A stretch of 64,000 nucleotides of DNA from Pseudoflavonifractor sp. MSJ-37 (GCF_018917965.1 NZ_JAHLPP010000002.1:62001-126000); one strand, 5' to 3'. Numbered from the stretch's first letter, positions 47,033 through 57,414 are shown. A program made the numbers and translations. Notes: generated by a model from the letters alone, not told the origin.

Positions 47033-47842
47033 TCAGCCCTCCAGATCCTGAGGGAGATAGCTCTCGCTGGGCAGGATGTCGGACAGCTCCACCAGCACCG
47101 GGGACAGGCCCGCGCTGGCGTCGAACCGGCTCTTTGGCGTCCGCAGGACACCGCTCTCCGGCTCGCCCGCCGGCAGGGACAGCACCGCACGCAGACCGCG
47201 CACGCCCTCGCCCTGCTCGATCATCAGGCGGCCGCCCCAGTTGGCCGCCATCCGCCGGACCAGCTCCAGGCTCAGGCCCAGGCCGCGGCCATCGTCGGTC
47301 AGCAGATCCTTCAGGTCCCGCTTAGGCGCCGGCTCGCCGCCCGGCATCCCCGGGCCATCGTCCCAGACGGTGATCTTTGCCTGCTTCCGGTCCATGGACA
47401 GCCGCACTCCGGCGTGCCCCTCCGGGCCCGCCGCACGCAGGGCATTGCCCACCAGAGACAGGAGCATCCGGCTCATCATGCTCCGGTCCCCGTACAGGAA
47501 GGTGTCGGGACCCTCCTGCTCATAGCCGAATGCCGTGCCCAGAGGCCGGGCTGCGCCCTCCACCTGGAGGCAGAGCTCCCGGCAGAGCTCCGCCGCATCG
47601 ATCACTTCCTTCTGCTCCCGCAGGATCCCCCGTCGAAGCTGAGCCGCCAGCTCCAGGTGCTCCGTCAGGCGGAGCATCCGGCAGATGCTCTGGTCCATCA
47701 TCGCCATATAGCGGTCATATTCCCGGCTCTCCTGGTCCAGGACCAGCGGAGACAGCATCTGGGCGGCCCCCATCAGGTCTCCCAGCCGGCCGCGGAGCTG
47801 TTCCGTGACGGCCAGCTCCAGCTCCACATCATCGATCTGCAT
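47033..47842 (-). CDS. Histidine-kinase-like ATPase without an obvious phospho-acceptor His
   Basis: A 269-residue soluble protein. Residues 10-75 form two long helices like a dimerisation domain, but the expected H-box region reads TEQLRGRLGDLMGAAQMLSP with no His in register; the only nearby His is His62, in the second helix. Residues 80-220 are a clear HATPase domain: N-box NALRAAG (Asn133), G1 DDGPGMPGG (161-169), G2 GRGLGL (185-190). No TM or sensor domain is present. ATG 47842 follows GAGGAGG; the longer frame is unsupported. It has its own promoter, and no response regulator is adjacent. It could be a phosphatase, a decoy dimer partner or an anti-sigma-like protein. Confidence 0.75.
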   Translation of the reverse strand: MQIDDVELELAVTEQLRGRLGDLMGAAQMLSPLVLDQESREYDRYMAMMDQSICRMLRLTEHLELAAQLRRGILREQKEVIDAAELCRELCLQVEGAARPLGTAFGYEQEGPDTFLYGDRSMMSRMLLSLVGNALRAAGPEGHAGVRLSMDRKQAKITVWDDGPGMPGGEPAPKRDLKDLLTDDGRGLGLSLELVRRMAANWGGRLMIEQGEGVRGLRAVLSLPAGEPESGVLRTPKSRFDASAGLSPVLVELSDILPSESYLPQDLEG

Positions 47843-47921
47843 CGAGATCCTCCTCCATTCCATTCGATCGTCCGGTGGTCCGGACCGGCGTCCTCTCATC
47901 CGCCGGTCCCACCTCCCTGAT

Positions 47922-47950
47922 AGTATATCAAATATCCGCCCCGTCAACAA
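47922..47950 (-). promoter_or_regulatory. Promoter of the kinase-like gene
   Basis: Minus strand: TTGTTG (47950-47945), 17-bp spacer, TATACT (47927-47922). Confidence 0.65.
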
Positions 47951-48031
47951 GACAGAACGTCCATCTTGGCTATTTTCCCTTCCTCAGCGGAAGCGGGCGG
48001 TCCCTGTCGGACAGTTTTTGCGATCTGGCTC

Positions 48032-48060
48032 TTTTCAATATGGACGCTTTGGTCTATAAT
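48032..48060 (+). promoter_or_regulatory. Promoter of gap
   Basis: TTTTCA (48032-48037), 17-bp spacer, TATAAT (48055-48060), 53 bases before the start codon. Confidence 0.7.
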
Positions 48061-48062
48061 AG

Positions 48063-49124
<1,062 letters not shown>

Positions 49125-49152
49125 CGTCTTCGTACAACGGAACGTGACGAAC

Positions 49153-49206
49153 ATCGGGAGAGCCCGCATCCAAACGCGGGTTCTCCCGATCTTGTGTCTT
49201 TCTCTC
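49153..49206 (+). terminator. Terminator of gap
   Basis: ATCGGGAGAGCCCGC pairs with GCGGGTTCTCCCGAT, followed by CTTGTGTCTTTCTCTCCTTTTTT. Confidence 0.8.
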
Positions 49207-49316
49207 CTTTTTTCAGCCACAAAATATTTATTTTCCTTGTTTCCTCCACTTTTTCGACCGAAGCAGTGGACGGAAGGATATCCTGACAACGACTCATATT
49301 CGGAGGTCCTCTGCTG

Positions 49317-50693
49317 ATGGATACACACGATCATCCCAAGCGCAGCGCGTTTTCCGGCAAGATCGGCTTCGTGCTGGCTGCGGCCGGCGCTTCTGTCGGT
49401 CTTGGCAACATCTGGCGCTTCCCCTATCTGGCCGCGAAATACGGCGGCGGCATCTTCCTGCTCATCTACATCCTGTTGGCCTTCACCTTCGGCTACACCA
49501 TGATCATGGCTGAAACTGCTCTGGGCCGCATGACCCGGAAAAGCCCTGTGGGCGCGTTCCGCGCCTATGGCGGCCGGAAGTGGCTGGCCTTCGGCGGCTG
49601 GATCAACGCGGTGATCCCCATCCTGATCGTCCCGTACTATTCCGTCATCGGCGGCTGGGTGATCCGATATCTGATCGAATATCTTCTGGGCCACGGCAGC
49701 GATCTGGCGGCGGACGGATATTTCAACTCCTTCATCTCCAGCGGGCTCTCCGCTGAGCTGTCCTTCGCCGTATTCGCGGTGTTCACTCTGTCGATCATCT
49801 TCGCCGGGGTGCAGAACGGCGTGGAGCGTGTCTCCAAGCTCATGATGCCCGTGCTGGCGGTGCTGTCCGTCATCATCGCAGTCTACTCCGTGACACGGCC
49901 CGGGGCCCTGGCCGGCGTCAAATACTTCCTGATCCCAAATTTGGAGCATTTCTCCTGGATGACCGTGGTCACTGCCATGGGGCAGATGTTCTACTCCCTG
50001 TCCATCGCCATGGGCATTCTGATCACCTTCGGCTCCTACATGAAGAAGGATGTCTCCATCGAGGGCTCCACCGAGAACGTGGAGATCTTCGATACCGCCA
50101 TCGCCATCATGGCCGGCCTGATGATCATCCCCGCGGTGTTCTCCTTCTCCGGCGGCGATCCGGAAACGCTCCAGGCCGGTCCGGCCCTGATGTTCATCAC
50201 GATCCCCAAGGTGTTCGACAGCATGGGCATGGGCACGCTGGTGGGCATCCTGTTCTTCCTGCTGGTGCTGTTCGCGGCGGTGACCAGCTCCATCGCTCTG
50301 ACCGAGAGCGCGGTGTCCACCTTCGAGGACGAGCTTGGCTGGACGCGGGAAAAGGCGACTCTGCTCATCGGCGGCATCATGCTGGCCCTGGGCAGCCTGT
50401 CCGCTCTGGGCTACGGTCCTCTGTCCGGCTTCACCGTGTTCGGGATGCAGTTCCTGGACCTGTTCGACTTCCTGACCAACTCCGTCATGATGCCCATCGC
50501 GGCCATCACCACCTGTCTGCTGGTGTCCCGGATATTGGGCGTGGAGTCGATCGAGGCGGAGGTGACGCTGAACGGACAGAAGTTCCGCCGCAAGCCGGTG
50601 TTCAACTTCATGATCCGCTGGCTGTGCCCCATCTTCGCCGTCATCATCCTGATCAGCTCCGTGGCCAACGCTCTGGGCCTGATCGCTATGTGA
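49317..50693 (+). CDS. Sodium-dependent transporter, SNF/NSS family
   Basis: A 458-residue symporter of the neurotransmitter:sodium symporter family (LeuT fold, 11-12 TM helices). TM1 has the unwound Na+/substrate site in GFVLAAAGASVGLGNIWRFPYL (key: GxxVGLGNxWRFPY), followed by NGGGxF-like KYGGGIFLLIY. Later segments include AMGQMFYSLSIAMGILITFGSY (TM6 site) and SSIALTESAVSTFEDE (TM8). It probably imports an amino acid with Na+. GGAGGT lies eight or so bases before the ATG. It is monocistronic with a strong terminator. Confidence 0.92.
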   Translation: MDTHDHPKRSAFSGKIGFVLAAAGASVGLGNIWRFPYLAAKYGGGIFLLIYILLAFTFGYTMIMAETALGRMTRKSPVGAFRAYGGRKWLAFGGWINAVIPILIVPYYSVIGGWVIRYLIEYLLGHGSDLAADGYFNSFISSGLSAELSFAVFAVFTLSIIFAGVQNGVERVSKLMMPVLAVLSVIIAVYSVTRPGALAGVKYFLIPNLEHFSWMTVVTAMGQMFYSLSIAMGILITFGSYMKKDVSIEGSTENVEIFDTAIAIMAGLMIIPAVFSFSGGDPETLQAGPALMFITIPKVFDSMGMGTLVGILFFLLVLFAAVTSSIALTESAVSTFEDELGWTREKATLLIGGIMLALGSLSALGYGPLSGFTVFGMQFLDLFDFLTNSVMMPIAAITTCLLVSRILGVESIEAEVTLNGQKFRRKPVFNFMIRWLCPIFAVIILISSVANALGLIAM

Positions 50694-50748
50694 AACACGT
50701 CGGGCCGGCGCCTCCCCGTTTGGGAGCGCCGGCCCGACGTGTTTTTTT
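50693..50748 (+). terminator. Terminator of the sodium symporter gene
   Basis: ACACGTCGGGCCGGCGCCTCCC pairs across nearly its full length with GGGAGCGCCGGCCCGACGTGT (listed by arms: ACACGTCGGGCC / GGCCCGACGTGT and the inner part), followed by TTTTTTT. Confidence 0.9.
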
Positions 50749-51527
50749 CATCCCATCCGTGTCACCCGTTCCACGGCCACGCACTGCTTCGTGCCCGTAT
50801 CGATGGAGAAACACACGGCGTCCAGCTTACAGGGACCGTCCGCCGGCTCGAAGCGCTGGGGGAGGCCCCCCAGGAAGCGGTTCAGGGCCTGACTGGGCTT
50901 GATGCCCAGCACGCTCTGGGCGGGACCGGTCATGCCCAGGTCGGTGATGAAGCCCGTGCCCTTGGGCAGGATCTGCCCATCCGCCGTAGGGACGTGGGTA
51001 TGGGTGCCCCACAGGGCCTGGACCCGGCCGTCCAGATGCCAGCCCATGCATCCCTTCTCGCTGGTAGCCTCGGCGTGGAAGTCCACCAGCACCACGTCGG
51101 CGTCGCTCTGCTTCAGCGTCCGGTCCGCCACGGTGAAGGGGTTGTCGAAATTGCAGTCCATCTCGCACCGGCCGATCAGACTCAGCACCCCGATCCGCAG
51201 GCCCCGTGGCCCCTCATAGACCCCCCAGCCCCGGCCAGGCACCCGGTCGGTATAGTTGGCGGGACGGAGGATGTAGTCATTGTCCTCCAGATAATCGGCG
51301 ATCTGGAGCCGGTTCCAGGTGTGGTTGCCCAGCGTGATCACATCGGCCCCGGCATCGAAGATCGCGTCCGCCTGCCGGGGGAGGATCCCCACACCGGAGG
51401 CGTTCTCTCCGTTGACCACGGTGAACTGGATGTCGTGTTCCTTTTTGATGGACCGCAGATGGCGGCTCAGGTAGTCCAGGCCGGCGTCGCCCACCACATC
51501 GCCCACGGCCAGTATATGCAAGATCAT
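50748..51527 (-). CDS. YmdB-like metallophosphoesterase (TIGR00282)
   Basis: A 259-residue binuclear-metal phosphodiesterase. B. subtilis YmdB hydrolyses 2',3'-cyclic nucleotides and influences motility versus biofilm. Metal-site motifs are HILAVGDVVGDAG, VVNGENASGVG, ITLGNHTWN, VDFHAEATSEK and WGTHTHVPTADGQ; ITDLGMTGP follows. ATG 51527 has AGGAGGAT seven bases upstream; the open frame extends ten codons further without a better site. It is not beside rny (RNase Y) here, although the two are often linked in Firmicutes. Confidence 0.92.
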   Translation of the reverse strand: MILHILAVGDVVGDAGLDYLSRHLRSIKKEHDIQFTVVNGENASGVGILPRQADAIFDAGADVITLGNHTWNRLQIADYLEDNDYILRPANYTDRVPGRGWGVYEGPRGLRIGVLSLIGRCEMDCNFDNPFTVADRTLKQSDADVVLVDFHAEATSEKGCMGWHLDGRVQALWGTHTHVPTADGQILPKGTGFITDLGMTGPAQSVLGIKPSQALNRFLGGLPQRFEPADGPCKLDAVCFSIDTGTKQCVAVERVTRMG

Positions 51528-51604
51528 GTCATATCCTCCTCCGATGGGGCCTGTCATGCCCCTAGTCCTCTCTTATTATACCGGACCGTGCCCGCAAAGG
51601 CAAA

Positions 51605-51645
51605 ACAAAACGCGGACCACTCTAACCGAGCAGTCCGCGTTCGTT
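51605..51645 (-). terminator. Terminator of the hydrogenase-like operon
   Basis: AACGCGGAC pairs with GTCCGCGTT; on the minus strand a TTTTGTTTTGCC tract follows. The plus-strand side is also T-rich. Confidence 0.8.
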
Positions 51646-51649
51646 TTCG

Positions 51650-52996
51650 TCATTCGCCGGGTCCCTTGTCGGGCTTCTCCTGCTGGCGGAAGGGAGGGGG
51701 GAGGTAATCGTCCGGTCCGTTCGGGCCGGCCACGCCCCGCATCCGCTCCCGCACCCGGAAGATGCAGTCGTCCAGCGAGGCCCGGCCCTGGATCACATCC
51801 TCCGCAAAGGCGTGGCAGTTGGGCGCGCCGCAGGACCCGCAGTGGAGGCCCGGCAAGCGGCCCTCCAGCGCTTCGATCTTCAGGTGCTTCTGCATGGCCA
51901 CTGCCCGGTCCTCATCCAGCAGGAGGGCCGGAGAGACCTCCAGTGTCCGGTCGAACCGCAGATCCCGCTCGTCATCGGCGCTCAGGTCCTTGGCGCCAGC
52001 GCAGGCCGCCCGTCTGGGTACCGCCTCCAGCATATCCCGCATCATCCGCCGGATGCGCATCCGGGCGGTGTAGGGGTTCTCCACGTTGAGACAGCCCCCC
52101 ACGCACCCCTGGGTGCAAGAGGAGAGCTCGATGAGGTCCACATCGCTCTGGCGGCCGTCCTCGATCTCCTCCAACATCTGGATCACGTTGTCGATGCCGT
52201 CCACCGCCAGGAAGCGCTTGCTCCCCCGGGCATGGCATTCTCCGCTGGCCACCGCCGTGCCGAGCCCGGCCGCGCCGGACCGGTTCAGGGGCAGGAGGTC
52301 GTCGCCCAGCTCCTTCAAGACGGGGAGGAGGCGCATATACACGTCCCGGATGGAGAACGCTCCATCCAGCACCGGCTCCTCCAGGCCCTCCGACTGCTGG
52401 CAGGAGGTGGCCTTGGCCGCGCAGGGGACGATGGCGAACACGCCGATCTCCTCCGGCCTCAGGCCGGTGCGCTCTGCCGCCTCCCGCCGGGCCACCGAGG
52501 CCCCCAGCTCCATGGGCAGGACCAGAGGATCGATGTTGCCGATCAGCCGGGGGAACCGGATCCGGATCAGCCGTAGGACGGCAGGACAGTTGGACGCGAT
52601 GATAGGCGCAGGCCGGTCTGCCTGCGCCCCGCGCTTGTTGATATAGGCGGCCAGGAGCTCGGAGGCCCGGGCCGATTCGTAGACCTGGTCGAATCCGATC
52701 TTGAGCAGGCCGTTCAGGACTAGGTCCACGTTCCACAGGTGGTGGAACTGCCCATAAAGGGCCGGTTCTGGAATCGCCACACAGTAGCGGAAGTCCCGGA
52801 GCCGGTCCATCGGATCCGTCACCGCCCGGATAGCCCGGTGGGGACAGACCTGGATACAGCGTCCGCAGTCGATACACCGGTCATCCAGGATGGTCGCTTT
52901 GCCCCGCCGGACCCGGATGGCCTCGGTCGGACAGGTCTTGATGCAGGTCGTACAGCCCCGGCAGCGATCGTGGCTCAGGACGACAGAGTGCTTCAT
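51650..52996 (-). CDS. [FeFe]-hydrogenase-like iron-sulfur protein, probably sensory
   Basis: A 448-residue multi-cluster protein. It has two N-terminal [4Fe-4S] sites (Cys12/15/18/22 and 41/44/47/51), then a hydrogenase large-subunit-like domain. The C-terminal CGSCGAPNC...C site (Cys386/389/394/411) is of the CoA/CO-dehydrogenase Fe-S type. In the H-cluster domain, motif 1 is ASNCPA (Cys137), where catalytic enzymes have TSCCP; motif 2 is PCAAK (Cys192) and motif 3 is SCTQGCVGG (Cys294/298). So all four H-cluster ligands could be present, but the proton-relay Cys is replaced by Asn. With the DRTGG and ATPase partners upstream this fits a redox or H2 sensor rather than a metabolic hydrogenase. 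Last gene of its operon. Confidence 0.82.
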   Translation of the reverse strand: MKHSVVLSHDRCRGCTTCIKTCPTEAIRVRRGKATILDDRCIDCGRCIQVCPHRAIRAVTDPMDRLRDFRYCVAIPEPALYGQFHHLWNVDLVLNGLLKIGFDQVYESARASELLAAYINKRGAQADRPAPIIASNCPAVLRLIRIRFPRLIGNIDPLVLPMELGASVARREAAERTGLRPEEIGVFAIVPCAAKATSCQQSEGLEEPVLDGAFSIRDVYMRLLPVLKELGDDLLPLNRSGAAGLGTAVASGECHARGSKRFLAVDGIDNVIQMLEEIEDGRQSDVDLIELSSCTQGCVGGCLNVENPYTARMRIRRMMRDMLEAVPRRAACAGAKDLSADDERDLRFDRTLEVSPALLLDEDRAVAMQKHLKIEALEGRLPGLHCGSCGAPNCHAFAEDVIQGRASLDDCIFRVRERMRGVAGPNGPDDYLPPPFRQQEKPDKGPGE

Positions 52997-53026
52997 CTGA
53001 TCAGCTCCACGTTGGTCTTGGGTCCA

Positions 53027-53449
53027 TCATCCGATCTTGAGCTTCATCGTGACCGTAGTGCCCTTGCCCAGCTCAGTCTGGATGTCCAGCTCATCGGAAT
53101 AGCGCTTCATGTTGGGCAGACCCATGCCCGCGCCGAAGCCCAGGCTCCGCACGTCAGGACCAGCGGTGGAGAAGCCCTCCTCCATGGCCTTGGCCACGTC
53201 GGGGATGCCGGGACCATGGTCCACCATCTTCAGGGTGATCTGGTCCATAGTGACCTCCACCTCGGCCTGACCGCCGTCAGCGTGGATGACCATGTTGATC
53301 TCGCCCTCGTACATACAGATCGCGGCCTTGCGGATCACATCCGAAGGCAGGCCCAGCTTCTTCAGGGTCATCTTCATCTTGCTGGAGGCCTCGCCGGCCT
53401 CGATGAAGTCGCCCCCGTCCACCGGGTAAACGAGTTTTATCGGCTCCAT
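53027..53449 (-). CDS. Anti-sigma-factor-like ATP-binding protein (HATPase)
   Basis: A 140-residue stand-alone GHKL ATPase similar to RsbW/SpoIIAB. It has MYEGEINMVIHADGG (N-box-like: E-x-x-N-M-x-I-H), the G1 motif MVDHGPGIPD and G2 GFGAGMGLPNMKRYSDEL. Such proteins phosphorylate or sequester a partner using ATP. It lies four bases downstream of the DRTGG gene and 30 bases before the hydrogenase-like gene, the arrangement seen around HndABCD-type hydrogenase loci of Clostridia. No anti-anti-sigma gene is adjacent, so its partner is more likely a protein of this operon. Confidence 0.85.
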   Translation of the reverse strand: MEPIKLVYPVDGGDFIEAGEASSKMKMTLKKLGLPSDVIRKAAICMYEGEINMVIHADGGQAEVEVTMDQITLKMVDHGPGIPDVAKAMEEGFSTAGPDVRSLGFGAGMGLPNMKRYSDELDIQTELGKGTTVTMKLKIG

Positions 53450-53452
53450 GTA

Positions 53453-53794
53453 TCAATACCCCCTCAAGCCGTTGGCATAGAGCTTGCCGCAGGCGGTATA
53501 CAGCCGTTCGTTGGATGTCATGACGACGATGCCGCACTGGGAAGCCAGCTGGATGATGTCCTCATCCGGGCGCTTGCCCCGCACGAAGACGATGCACTTG
53601 ATGTCTGTCATCTCCGCAGTGCGGATTACCTGTACATTGACCATACCGGTCAAGAGCAGGTTCTGGCTGTGGACATAGGCCAGAACATCGCTCAGGAAGT
53701 CGCTGCCGCAGGCGGAGCTGACTTCTTCATCCAGCCGGTCCTCGCCGCACAGGACGACTGCGTCGAGAACTTCCTTGACCTGACTCAGTTGCAT
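53453..53794 (-). CDS. DRTGG-domain protein
   Basis: A 113-residue protein made of a single DRTGG domain: LSQVKEVLDAVVLCGEDRLDEEVSSACGSDFLSDVLAYV then LLLTGMVNVQVIRTAEMTDI (motif region) and IVFVRGKRPDEDIIQLASQCGIVVMTSNERLY. The family is linked to CBS/PTA-like regulatory proteins and hydrogenase gene sets. ATG 53794 has GGAGGT six bases upstream. It is the first gene of the DRTGG / ATPase / hydrogenase-like operon, expressed from the promoter at 53897-53925 with a leader of about 95 bases. Confidence 0.85.
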   Translation of the reverse strand: MQLSQVKEVLDAVVLCGEDRLDEEVSSACGSDFLSDVLAYVHSQNLLLTGMVNVQVIRTAEMTDIKCIVFVRGKRPDEDIIQLASQCGIVVMTSNERLYTACGKLYANGLRGY

Positions 53795-53896
53795 AAGTAG
53801 ACCTCCAATTCTCCCTATCACGACATCCCGGCAGGATTCATCATATTTTTCCGGGACGCGGAACCAAAAGTAAACTTCTGATTCTAGACACTGGAT

Positions 53897-53925
53897 ATTT
53901 TAACATCCATCCGCCCGGGTGTAAA
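53897..53925 (-). promoter_or_regulatory. Promoter of the DRTGG-hydrogenase-like operon
   Basis: Minus strand: TTTACA (53925-53920), 17-bp spacer, TAAAAT (53902-53897). Confidence 0.72.
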
Positions 53926-54035
53926 GATTTTCTTAGTGTACGGTATCAGAAAAATATACCTGTCATCGGCAGGCGCCCTTCGGCGGAAGGCCGGAGGACG
54001 TCTGTGCACGAGGCAGAGCGGGCGCAGAGGGAGGA

Positions 54036-56840
54036 TCAGTCCTCCACCACGGCGGCACAGCGGTCGCACAGCTCCGCGTGGTGGCCCTCGGTGCCGATAT
54101 GGGTGTCATGGTTCCAGCAGCGGGGGCACTTGGGGCCCTCGGCAGGAGCGACCTGCACGGACAGGCCCTCGAACTCCTCGCCGGCATGGCCCTGAGCCTC
54201 GCCCTGACGGACGGTCACGGCGGACACGATGCAGACGGCGGCCAGATCCGCCTCGTCCAGACCCATGCCCTGGAAGGTCTTCCAGGCGTCGGCGGAGAAG
54301 GTCAGGGTCAGGGCGGCGTCGGTGCTCTTCTTGATGCCCTGCTCGCCGCGGGCCAGCTCCAGCGCCTTGTTCACGTCGTCCCGCAGGGCCATGACCTTGG
54401 CCCACTTGGCGGTCTCCTCGTCGGAGAGGGCCCGGTCGGCCTGCCAGTCGGGCATATCGTTCAGGACCACGCTCTCGGCGTCATCCGCGGCAGTGTGGGG
54501 CATAGCGGCCCAGATCTCATCGCTGGTGAAGGCCAGGATGGGGGCCACCAGACGGGTCATGCCGTCCAGGATCGTATACAGGGCGGTCTGGGCGGAGCGG
54601 CGCTGGAGGTCGGTGCCGCAGTACAGCCGGTCCTTGATCACGTCCAGATAGAAGTTGGACATCTCCACCACGCAGAAGTTGTAGATGGCCCGGTAGGCGG
54701 CGTGGAACTCATACCGGTCATAGGCGGCCCGGACGTTCTTGGCCAGCTCGTTGAGCTGGGCCACGGCCCAGCGGTCCAGCTCGGCCATGTCCTCCCGCGC
54801 AACGGGGCGGTCGGGATCGAAGCCCGCCAGGTTGCCCAGCATATAGCGGGCGGTGTTGCGGATCTTCAGATAGGCCTGGCTCAGCTGCTTCAGGATCTCA
54901 GGGGAGATGCGCATATCCTGAGTGTAGTCGGCGGAGGACACCCACAGGCGGAGCATATCGGCGCCGTAGTCCTTGATGACCTCATCGGGGGAAACGGCGT
55001 TGCCCAGAGACTTATGCATGGCCTTGCCCTCGCCGTCCACGGTCCAGCCGTGGGTGACGATCTGCTTGTAGGGGGCCACGCCGTTGGTGGCGATGGAGGT
55101 CAGCATGGAGGACTGGAACCAGCCCCGGTACTGATCGCCGCCCTCCAGATACAGGTCGGCGGGATAGTGCAGATAGGGGCGCTGGGCCGCCACGGCCGCC
55201 CAGGTGGAGCCGGAGTCGAACCACACGTCCATGATGTCGGTCTCCTTGGAGAAGTGCGCATGGCCGCACTTGGGGCACACGAAGCCCTCCGGCAGGAGGT
55301 CCTTGGGCTCCCGGTCGAACCACACGTTGGAGCCGTGCTCCCGGAAGAGCGCCGCGATATGGGCGATGGTCTCAGGAGTCACGATGTCCGCGCCGCAGTC
55401 GTCGCAGTAGAAGATGGGGATGGGCACGCCCCAGACGCGCTGGCGGCTGATGCACCAGTCGCTGCGCTCGCTGATCATGGAGATCATGCGCTCCTTGCCC
55501 CAGGCGGGGTGCCACTGGATGCCGTCGCAGGAGTCCACGGCGGCCTTCTTGATGGCGTCCACGGAGCAGAACCACTGCTCCGTGGCCCGGAAGATGATGG
55601 GGTGCTTACAGCGCCAGCAGTGGGGATAGGAGTGGGTGATCTGCTCCTTGGCCAGGAGGAAGCCCTCCTTCTCCAGATCCTCTACCACCATGTCGTTGCC
55701 CTTGGCGTAGAACTGACCGTTGTAACGCTCGTCGGTCATGACGCCCTTGGCGTTGACGGGCACGGGCACGCCGATGTTGGTCAGGCCGGCCTTGTCATAC
55801 TGGCGGCAGATCTGGAAGTCCTCGGCGCCGAAGCCGGGGGCGGTGTGGACGCAGCCGGAGCCGGCGTCCAAAGTGACATGCTCGCCGTTGAGGATGACGC
55901 TCTCCCGGTCAAAGAGGGGGTGCTTGGCGGTCATCAGCTCGAACTCACTGCCCTTCATGGTGGCCAGCACCTTGCAGGAAGCGTAGTCGATATGGGCGGC
56001 CTTGCACACGGCCTCCGCCAGGTCCTTGGCCAGGATATACACATCGCCGCAGGGCTCCTGGAGGAGCACATAGTCGAAGTCGGCGTTCAGGCAGATGGCG
56101 TAGTTGCCGGGGATGGTCCAGGGGGTGGTGGTCCAGATCACGAAGTAGGTCCGGGACAGGTTGGCGAACTGACCCAGTTTGCCCTTGTCGTCCTTCACGG
56201 GGAACTTGACGAAGATGGTGGTACAGGGGTCGTCCGCATACTCGATCTCGGCCTCAGCCAGAGCGGTCTGGTCATGGGGGCACCAGTACACGGGCTTCAT
56301 GCCCTTGTAGATGAGGCCCTTCTCGGCCATCTTGCCGAACACCTCGATCTGATGGGCCTCGAACTCAGGCTTCAGGGTGATATAGGGGTCCTCCCACTCG
56401 CCCAGCACGCCCAGGCGCTGGAACTGGCCCGTCATCTTCTGGATATAGCCCTCGGCGTACTCCCGGCACTTGTTTCGGAACTCGGCGGTGGTCATCTCCT
56501 CACGATGGACCTTCTTGTCCTTCAGCACGGCGGACTCGATGGGCAGGCCGTGGGTGTCCCAGCCAGGGACATAGGGAGCCTGGAAGCCGGTCATGTTCTT
56601 GGACTTGACGATGATGTCCTTCAGGATCTTGTTGAGGGCGGTGCCGATGTGGATGTTGCCATTGGCGTACGGAGGGCCGTCATGGAGGACGAAGCGGGGC
56701 TTTCCGTCGTTGCGGTCCACCATCTTGTGGTACAGGTCCTTGTCATAGAAAGCCTTCAGCATATCGGGCTCCCGCTTGGGCAGGGCCGCCCGCATAGGGA
56801 AATCGGTCTGGGGCAGATGCACGGTCTTGTTATAGTCCAT
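54036..56840 (-). CDS. ileS: Isoleucine--tRNA ligase
   Basis: A 934-residue class I synthetase. HIGH motif [15 protein letters not shown] near residue 60, the long editing domain, the KMSKS-equivalent [17 protein letters not shown] (MHKSL form, seen in other Clostridial enzymes), the anticodon-binding domain, and a C-terminal zinc finger [12 protein letters not shown]...CDRC. AAAGGAG precedes ATG 56840. It is controlled by the T-box leader upstream, so it is induced when tRNA-Ile is uncharged. The last 70 bases before the DRTGG promoter hold only a weak hairpin (about 53968-53990), so its terminator is unclear. Confidence 0.96.
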   Translation of the reverse strand: MDYNKTVHLPQTDFPMRAALPKREPDMLKAFYDKDLYHKMVDRNDGKPRFVLHDGPPYANGNIHIGTALNKILKDIIVKSKNMTGFQAPYVPGWDTHGLPIESAVLKDKKVHREEMTTAEFRNKCREYAEGYIQKMTGQFQRLGVLGEWEDPYITLKPEFEAHQIEVFGKMAEKGLIYKGMKPVYWCPHDQTALAEAEIEYADDPCTTIFVKFPVKDDKGKLGQFANLSRTYFVIWTTTPWTIPGNYAICLNADFDYVLLQEPCGDVYILAKDLAEAVCKAAHIDYASCKVLATMKGSEFELMTAKHPLFDRESVILNGEHVTLDAGSGCVHTAPGFGAEDFQICRQYDKAGLTNIGVPVPVNAKGVMTDERYNGQFYAKGNDMVVEDLEKEGFLLAKEQITHSYPHCWRCKHPIIFRATEQWFCSVDAIKKAAVDSCDGIQWHPAWGKERMISMISERSDWCISRQRVWGVPIPIFYCDDCGADIVTPETIAHIAALFREHGSNVWFDREPKDLLPEGFVCPKCGHAHFSKETDIMDVWFDSGSTWAAVAAQRPYLHYPADLYLEGGDQYRGWFQSSMLTSIATNGVAPYKQIVTHGWTVDGEGKAMHKSLGNAVSPDEVIKDYGADMLRLWVSSADYTQDMRISPEILKQLSQAYLKIRNTARYMLGNLAGFDPDRPVAREDMAELDRWAVAQLNELAKNVRAAYDRYEFHAAYRAIYNFCVVEMSNFYLDVIKDRLYCGTDLQRRSAQTALYTILDGMTRLVAPILAFTSDEIWAAMPHTAADDAESVVLNDMPDWQADRALSDEETAKWAKVMALRDDVNKALELARGEQGIKKSTDAALTLTFSADAWKTFQGMGLDEADLAAVCIVSAVTVRQGEAQGHAGEEFEGLSVQVAPAEGPKCPRCWNHDTHIGTEGHHAELCDRCAAVVED

Positions 56841-56884
56841 GGGTCATTTTCTCCTTTTGTGATATGGGGGTCGTTCGTTCCGCA

Positions 56885-57164
56885 CGATAAAAACAGCGCC
56901 TCCGTCTCCTGTGAAACACAAGAGACAAAGGCGCTGACCTCTGCGGTACCACTCTTCTTGCCGCGCGGCGCGGCCACTCGTCCCCACGGCGATGCCATGG
57001 GAGGGCGGATAACGGCCGCCAGCCGTCCCCGCTTACTGTTGGTTCAGCGGGCCGCTCCAAGGTGATCTTCCCGACTCCGTTCCCACCGCCTCGCACCAGA
57101 CCGGCGGCTCTCTGTGCAGGTGTGGAGAGGGTACTTTTCCTTTTCCGCGCGTTTTCCTGTATGT
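56885..57164 (-). promoter_or_regulatory. T-box leader of ileS (isoleucine specifier)
   Basis: On the minus strand the T-box sequence AAGAGTGGTACCGCAGAGG (plus 56938-56956) is clear and is followed by a terminator: GCGCCTTTGTCTC pairs with GAGACGGAGGCGC, then TGTTTTTATC (plus 56887-56935). Upstream is a long Stem I with GAAGATCACC, placing an ATC (Ile) triplet at plus 57064-57066 as the likely specifier codon. Uncharged tRNA-Ile would prevent termination. Confidence 0.9.
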
Positions 57165-57170
57165 GAAAGC

Positions 57171-57199
57171 ATTTTATCCGCTTTCGCCTCCATTGTCAA
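57171..57199 (-). promoter_or_regulatory. Promoter of the ileS T-box transcript
   Basis: Minus strand: TTGACA (57199-57194), 17-bp spacer, TAAAAT (57176-57171). Confidence 0.8.
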
Positions 57200-57331
57200 G
57201 AGGCCGATCGAAAAAGCGGCCGCAGGGGAGGGATATCGGCGGTCCAGGAACTGGCCGCGGCCTTCTTCCCAGCGCCGATCCGCATAGGGAGCAGAGTTTA
57301 TAAAATTTATTATTCGTACTATCTTGAGCGC

Positions 57332-57366
57332 AAAAGGGGGGACGCTCTGAAGCAGAACGTCCCCCG
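57332..57366 (-). terminator. Terminator of the divIVA-like gene
   Basis: Minus strand: GGGGGACGTTCTG pairs with CAGAGCGTCCCCC around CTT, followed by CTTTTGC. Between here and the T-box promoter I see only an AT-rich patch without a gene. Confidence 0.75.
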
Positions 57367-57414
57367 CTCTCGAACGATCCGTTTCGAGAGGTGTGTATCC
57401 GATCCGCGGCGCGG

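Noticed and set aside
54078-57065. 995-codon open frame on the plus strand opposite ileS
   Set aside because: It is antisense to a clear ileS and its T-box. Long antisense frames are expected at this GC content; the translation is low-complexity (Gly/His/Val/Leu) with no domain.
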